From Pelobates cultripes (Eukaryota; Chordata; Amphibia; Anura; Pelobatidae): DNA of 64,000 bases. Both the position numbers and the translations under genes were made by a program. This document shows, in pieces, positions 58,220-64,000 of the stretch. The DNA lies in assembly GCA_933207985.1 (NCBI GenBank), contig OW240917.1, positions 245,947,798 through 246,011,797 on the forward strand, in the 5' to 3' direction. Under the pieces are notes generated by a model. The model was not told the DNA's origin, did no database searches, and saw only the letters and a list, made by a program, of their open reading frames with translations. Every line of letters begins with the position of its first letter. Position 1 is the stretch's first letter.

Positions 58220-61045
58220 ATGGAGATTAAAATCATATCCTTGAATGTTAAGGGATTAAACGCTCCTAAGAAGCGTAGACTCCTATTACGGGAGCTAAAA
58301 CGAATGAACTCGGACATCGCTTTTGTCCAAGAGACCCATTTGCCAGCACAGGCCAAGTTTAGGTTGAAAGATCATACGTATGCAGGCTCTTTTGAAGCCA
58401 GGTCCCATTGCAAACGAAACGGCGTAGTGATCCTTATTAGAAGTAGCTGCCCCTTTCGTAAAACGCATTTTGAAGCCGACCCAGAAGGTCGAATGGCTAT
58501 CGTCTCAGGCGTTCTACATTCACATACGGTCCATTTGATCAACATCTATGCGCCAAAAAAGCCTGACCCATTGTTCTGGGAAGTGCTTCGGGAAAAAATT
58601 AGGGGGCTGCCCCATGGAATGATATTTTTAGGGGGCGATTTCAATGCGGCCCCGTGCCCGGCGGTGGACAGGAGCTCGCGGACGGGTGCCCCTAGGTCAC
58701 AGGGTAGGGGGGGACAGGATCGTCTGCTTAAAGATTTTATAGCCGCCACAGGACTTATAGATGTTTGGAGAGCTCACCATCCGGGTGATAAGGATTATTC
58801 TTTTTACTCTGCTCCACACGGAACATACTCAAGGATAGATCTTTTCTTGACTAACGCAGCAGGCATGTCCCGAACCGTAGGATCCCGGGTAGGCAACATC
58901 TCATGGTCGGACCATGCTGATGTCTCCATTACGCTGGGTAACTTATGTATCGCCTCGCCATGGACGTGGAAATTGAACACGTCCCTACTTCAAGACCCAG
59001 AGATATTGGAGCAAACCAGGAAAGGAATCATGGAATATTTCGAATTAAACACCACCCCTGAGGTGAACGCGTGCACGATATGGGCGGCCCACAAGGTAGT
59101 TATCAGAGGGACCTTGATCAAGCTAGCCACCAGAAAAAAGAAATTGAAATATCTACAGCTGGAGAAGTTGCTAGAGAACCTGAGATCCTTAGAACAAAGA
59201 CATCAAGCGGCGCCGACAGAGGTCACCCTCAGGCAATTGGGAGCGACGAGACGGGACGTTCGCACTTTGTTGTTGGACGATGCGGCTCGTTCTCTGACCT
59301 GGTCAAAACGGACATTTTTCGAGAAGGCGAACAAAATGGACACCTTATTAGCTAGAACGCTTAGGCCGAGGCAAGAGAGATCCCATATAACGGAGCTCAA
59401 ACATTCGGATAGTACGAAGAGAACAAGACCAGCTGAGATAGCTGAGATTTTTGAAGATTTCTACAAAAGATTATACAACCACACCCCGGACGGAAGCCCC
59501 CACGGTGCTCGTGAAGAAGAATATATTTTGCAATATCTAGACAAGCAGGGAATGACTAGACTGACTGGGGAGGCAACACACACGCTGGCAGCAGATATTT
59601 CGGAAGAGGAAGTGGACAAAGCTATCTCGAGCTTGAAAGGAAATAAAGCACCGGGGCCAGACGGTTTCGATGGTTCATATTACAAAACCTTTAGGAAAGA
59701 GCTAACGCCACATCTAGTCCAACTATTTGATATCCTACGGCAAGGTAGGCATTTAGACCCAGACATGTCATTTGCGACCATAGTGCTTTTGCCCAAACCC
59801 GGGAAAGACCCATTGTATCCTGAAAACTATAGACCTATTTCACTAATCAACCATGATTTGAAAATATTGGCAAAAATCCTGGCTGATAGGCTGAACCCTT
59901 TACTAAATTCTCTTATCCATGCAGATCAAGTCGGTTTCGTCAGGAATAGACAATTATTCGAAAACACTAGACGGAATATTGATTTGATTTGGAGGCAGGT
60001 GGCATTGGGGACCCCTACATTGGTAGTCTCCATTGATGCAGAGAAAGCTTTTGATAGAGTCCGGTGGCAATTTCTGTTCCCAGTTTTAAAGAACATGGGA
60101 TTCCCGGAAGAATTTCTAACGATGACGAGAGCAATGTATCATAATGTTCGGGCGCAAGTGCAGATATCGGGGGCCCCACTACGCCCCTTCCGGTTGCATA
60201 ATGGAACAAGACAGGGATGCCCACTCTCTCCCCTTCTTTTTGTTTTGGCCCTGGAACCCTTACTACAGGCAGTCCGAAGACACCCGAACATCGTTGGTGT
60301 ACAGGTAGGAGACAAGGAATTTAGGGTTTCAGCTTATGCGGACGATGTTCTCCTGACCATCACGAACCCTATAGAATCAATGGAAGCAATACAAGAAGTC
60401 ATAGCTGAGTACGGTACGCTATCAGGTTATAAGGCAAATATCCAGAAATCTAGTGCTCTACCACTGTGCTTGTCGCAAGCTGATACGGTTCGGCTACAGG
60501 AGATTTACCAGATCCGCATGGAAACGGACTCTCTGAGGTACTTGGGAATTCATATGACAGCTGATCCCGAACGCCTATACTTAGCTAACTATACCCCTTT
60601 ATTTAAAGACCTGATGAGGGACTTAGACAAATGGACGGACAAACCCATATCCTGGATCGGTAGGATACACTCAGTGAAGATGAACATACTTCTGCGTATA
60701 TTATTCCTCTTCCAGGCGCTACCCATAAGAGTAACGAAGACGCAATTACTACCGCTGCAAAGATCGATTGGAGATTTTATTTGGCAGAACAAGAGACATC
60801 GAATTGCTAAACAAGTGTTATACCGTCGCAAAGACAGAGGGGGATTGGGCCTTCCGAACCTCTATTTCTACTACTTGGCGGCTCAACTGGCGCAGATAGT
60901 CATGTGGCATTCCACGATGGATGAGAGAAGGTGGGTAGAAATAGAGGCTATGATGGTAGGTGTTGACGTACCCCAGTTCACGATATGGGTCTCGCCAGAA
61001 CATAGACCGGAGATACGAAAAACATGCCCGCAATCCTTAACTTGA
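58220..61045 (+). pseudogene. LINE ORF2, endonuclease and reverse transcriptase part
   Basis: 941 residues to a stop caused by a frameshift near 61027-61031. The first Met at 58220 gives MEIKIISLNVKGLN, the usual APE endonuclease start. Endonuclease residues: N9, E38, D140 and N142 (GGDFN), D231 and H232 (SDH). Reverse transcriptase: motif A D606, NGTRQGCPLSP from about 661, and Y706-A707-D708-D709. All catalytic residues are present. The enzyme nicks target DNA and copies LINE RNA at the nick. The frame is one base short relative to the continuing frame at 61024; a single-base deletion is the simplest reading. Confidence 0.92.
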
Positions 61046-62025
61046 TCCGAATATGGGATACTTGTAGACTAAAATACGGTCTGGCCTCATCCCCTTCTCC
61101 ATTGACTCCCTTTTTGAGAAATAGGGAATTCCCGCCTGGTATGGCCTCCAGAGACTTCAGAAACATCGAAAGGACTGGGCTACAACGGATTCATCAATTA
61201 TATCATGATGGAGAGGTAGTACAATTTGCAGATCTTCAAGCAGGAAACCACCTAACCCCTGCAGATTTCTTTAGGTATGTCCAAATACGGGACTTCGCCA
61301 AGAAACCACATATCAAGTTGGCAGCCTCCGGGAGGCCCACTTTTTATGAGAGGATTTGCTCGGAGGGGGCAACCCCCCAGGGGCTGATTACCCTCTTATA
61401 CGCACACCTCTGTGGAGAAAATAAAGAATGGGGAAAGTTAACTTACATTGATCAATGGGAGAATGATCTCGGGGAGACTTTGGAAGGGGTCGAGTGGCAG
61501 GAGATATGGGACGCAAGCGCCAAGGTCTCCATTTGTGTCACTCTTCAAGAGCAGGCTTGGAAAACTCTGTTCAGATGGTATACTACCCCAGTCAAACTTC
61601 ATAGAATGCATAAACGGGAGACAGATGATTGTTGGCGAGGGTGTGGAGCACGAGGGACTTATATTCATATGTGGTGGGGGTGTCCGAAGCTACTAGGCTT
61701 TTGGAAGTCTATTGAAGACCTATTGAAACAGACGTTTGATAGACCCCTGAAAATGGACCCGTGGATTTATTTATTAAACAGATCAATTGATGGATGGACC
61801 AAAAGGGAGCAGAAGTTAGTACACAAAATCACACTGTGTGCGCGCAGAGCAATAGCATCGGCATGGCTTACATTAGAGGGCCCGGATTTCGCAGGGGTTA
61901 TACCTAGAATTAAAGAATGTAGAGTGATGGACGACCTAACGGCAAGGGTGAGAGGTAATGTATCGACGTTTTATAAAATTTGGGAACCTTGGGACAACAG
62001 TGTAGTTGGCTCGAGAGGGGAGTGA
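61024..62025 (+). pseudogene. LINE ORF2, C-terminal part after the frameshift
   Basis: This frame continues ORF2 in a different phase with no further stop until 62025. It includes the CX3CX7HX4C motif at 61630-61683, as in L1 ORF2. The matching region in the copy at 1-1650 aligns across the junction, showing that the two frames are one ancestral ORF of about 1270 codons, the usual L1 ORF2 length. The in-frame ATG at 61024 is fortuitous. Confidence 0.9.
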
Positions 62026-62854
62026 GTGCCTTCCCTGGCACAAGTACGACTCGCACCGGATTTCATTAATGCTAGCAGGGCCTTCTGTATCGGCGGGGCT
62101 GCTGCTTTTTTGACCCCTCTCTCGTTGGCCCCCCCTCTTTTCTTTTTTCCCTCTTCTAAACCTTCCTCTAATTTACTACATCCTCTTTCCTATCTATCTC
62201 CTTTTTCTTCTCTTATATTTCATTTTTCTTGCTTTCGTTTTTAATTTTTTCCAGGCATGGTCATACGATGGGAGGAAAATGAAACAATGACACGACACTG
62301 ATTAATACATCTGAGTGATTGCTGTCATTGATATCTACTCATATCATGATTCGCATATATCCTCTCCAGAGTTGGCAAACGCCTACCGTAAAATAAGAAT
62401 AGGGTTGGCATTAATGGAGCGGAATGGTACGTGATTACTCCTATCTGGCAGGGCAATTATTTAGCTAGTACTTAGCCAAGCTGGGATCTCATGCCTAGGA
62501 CGGATAAGGAGCTCATAGATCACATGATACCCACATTACCGACAGATGTCAACAGTGTGGCAAGGCTGGAGTTTATTCAGTGTGACCAAAAGAAATGTAC
62601 TTTAAGTGACCTTTATATTAGCCTTGAAAGGGATTGAAAAAGACTTCCCTTTTTTGTTGTGTGAATATATTGTTTATAATTACATAAAAATAAAAAATCC
62701 TCAATAGACGGCAAGTCCTGATAGCTCAAATATGAATGGGCTTATAATGTGATTGTTAAGCTGTATTTTGTATGATATTATTGTTACACTGGCTTTTGCA
62801 TAAGCCCAAAGTCGTTAATAACTTGATGTGTCTATTGAGCAAAAATAAAGAATT
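62026..62854 (+). other. LINE 3' UTR
   Basis: A pyrimidine-rich block (62100-62245) then AT-rich sequence ending in AAAAATAAAGAATTAAAA, which contains an AATAAA polyadenylation hexamer. The same tail closes the copy at 1-2171. Confidence 0.8.
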
Positions 62855-62886
62855 AAAAAAAAAAAAAAAAAGGGCAATTGTCACTG

Positions 62887-64000
62887 CTCTGTTTACCCCA
62901 TGGGTAGTCAACCTTTTCATACCTACCGCCCACTTATGTATATTTTTTATGGTAAAATTATCTTTTCTGGCATGTTAATTGTATCCCATTTCAAAAAATC
63001 CATAGGTGGGGATAATTCCACCAGTGTTGTGTCAATAGAGCAGTATTTTCTGCTCTACCATTGTGAGTATATTTTATTTCATTTTACCTATTTTATTTAT
63101 TTTTCCAACTGAGAGCACTATTGCTGTTTTTATATATATTTTGTGGAGTACGACGGAACCAAAGTCGGACGGATGGACTCACTTCTCCAGTATATCCTTT
63201 AAGCGGGGATCATACCGCTAAGCGCCCTTCATCCCAGAGCTGGCCTTAGCTCCACCAAATATGAGTGTACTATCCTTCTTTTTATATATTCTACCTTTGG
63301 AGCAACAATATTTTACAATTGGCAGTTTTTCGTGTCTTTTTATCTTCACATATAAGGATTACCTACAACCCGGACAGATCAACTCCTGAGGATTGTATAT
63401 ATACCGTATCCATATATCAGTGAGATGGTTTTATTGATTTTAACTGAACATTTTATTATTTGATTTTTACTGAACACTTGGATGGACGTTTTAATTCCTT
63501 ATGTGTGCAGCAGCTAAAACTTCCCCAAGCCAGAGTCTCTTCTTTCTGGTCGTTGATGCCAGTACAACGGGCGATGCAGGGAAGCAGCGCTTAACAATTA
63601 AAATCCTTGTGTGGAGTCCAATGGAGCCAATATAAGGGAGAAAACAAAATGGGACAGGAATACTAATACAGTGTAGTATGTCTATAACAGCAGAGGCAGA
63701 ATATAAGGAGAACATATATTGCACTCACACTTTTCAGGAGCTCAAGATCAGCTCCAGATCACAGCGTATGGACGGTACAATCCCAGTCTGTGGATGTTCC
63801 CTGCTCTGCTGCATTCTTCTATGTTTGGCATTCTTCTATGTGCCCCAGAGCAGTGAATTCCTTAAATCTAAGTTACCAACCAATTTGTTCTACAACCGGG
63901 TCGTAGGAATGAAACCCAGTTGGTAAGTGAGGAGTGTCTGTACTCATTCTTGAGGGGTTGGGGAGGTGCACAATACATACTTGTTAAACATGGGAATACG
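62887..64000. other. Unassigned DNA to the window end
   Basis: AT-rich, then mixed. The open frame 63678-63926 contains a hydrophobic stretch (CSLLCCILLCLAFFY) and is followed by GGTAAGTGAGG, a splice-donor-like word at about 63923. No homology is recognised, so it is not called as a gene. Confidence 0.4.

Larger units (their letters stand above)
54924..62871 (+). mobile_element. Near full-length L1/Tx1-type LINE
   Basis: About 7.9 kb from a short 5' UTR (about 106 bp) through ORF1 (55030-55995), a 2.2-kb spacer, ORF2 (58220-62025, one frameshift) and a 3' UTR to poly(A) at 62855-62871. An imperfect 15-bp target duplication brackets it. ORF1 with a coiled coil and RNA-binding fold, an APE-type endonuclease, and a CX3CX7HX4C C-terminus assign it to the L1 superfamily. 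The 3' tail is identical to that of the decayed copy at 1-2171. Confidence 0.92.

Noticed and set aside
55030..62025. A host gene
   Set aside because: ORF1 and ORF2 match L1-type retrotransposon proteins and are bracketed by a target duplication and poly(A).
63678..63926. 82-residue open frame with a hydrophobic stretch followed by a splice-donor-like word
   Set aside because: No recognisable homology, no second exon or acceptor visible. Kept as a note only.

Overview
The window looks like intergenic or intronic DNA from a large, transposon-rich vertebrate genome, most likely an anuran amphibian. This rests on established knowledge of repeat families: an L1/Tx1-type LINE with two ORFs, a Tf1/sushi-type chromodomain LTR retrotransposon, many short TTAA-flanked elements that resemble the Kolobok/T2 MITEs known from frogs, and short interspersed fragments of types common in frog genomes. 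The species cannot be named from this evidence. I found no host protein-coding gene, rRNA or tRNA that I can defend. Nearly all coding potential belongs to transposable elements.

Layout. Positions 1-2171 hold the decayed 3' end of an L1/Tx1-like LINE. Positions 3947-4381 hold nine copies of a 48-bp tandem repeat. Positions 4813-5297 are the first TTAA MITE, followed by about 7.6 kb of mostly unassigned AT-rich DNA. A relic Tc1-like transposase (12931-13204 and 18811-19070) is split by a nearly pristine Ty3/Gypsy chromovirus (13205-18810) with a 5-bp target duplication, about 0.6% LTR divergence and one long open Gag-Pol frame. The 13 bases after its 5' LTR are exactly complementary to a stretch inside its own LTR, the signature of Tf1/sushi self-priming. 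Positions 19808-23769 form a cluster of TTAA MITEs, two pairs of which abut and share one TTAA.

Positions 27999-30017 and 48375-49884 are two non-autonomous hAT-type elements, each with a perfect 8-bp target duplication. Their termini differ, but they share an internal GC-rich module: a palindromic RFX-type X-box flanked by two TCTCGCGAGA (BANP/Kaiso-type) motifs, then a hairpin and a long CA-rich minisatellite. Between them are a GGAT array (31216-31620), a patchwork of direct duplications (32168-34294), further MITEs (38574-42292) and a TTAA element containing a dead LINE fragment (44314-46478). Two small hAT MITEs sit at 48035-48172 and 54243-54375.

Positions 54924-62871 carry an essentially full-length L1/Tx1-type LINE of the same subfamily as the copy at position 1. 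It has an intact ORF1, an unusually long 2.2-kb inter-ORF spacer, and an ORF2 with endonuclease, reverse transcriptase and C-terminal Cys-His motifs present but interrupted by one frameshift. It ends in the same 3' tail as the copy at position 1 and has an imperfect 15-bp target duplication. The last 1.1 kb holds nothing I can assign.

How the parts work together: the two autonomous-type elements (chromovirus and LINE) encode their own replication proteins. The MITEs and hAT elements carry only termini and would depend on transposases encoded elsewhere. The layering gives relative ages: the Tc1 relic is older than the chromovirus, and the outer TTAA element is older than the LINE fragment inside it.
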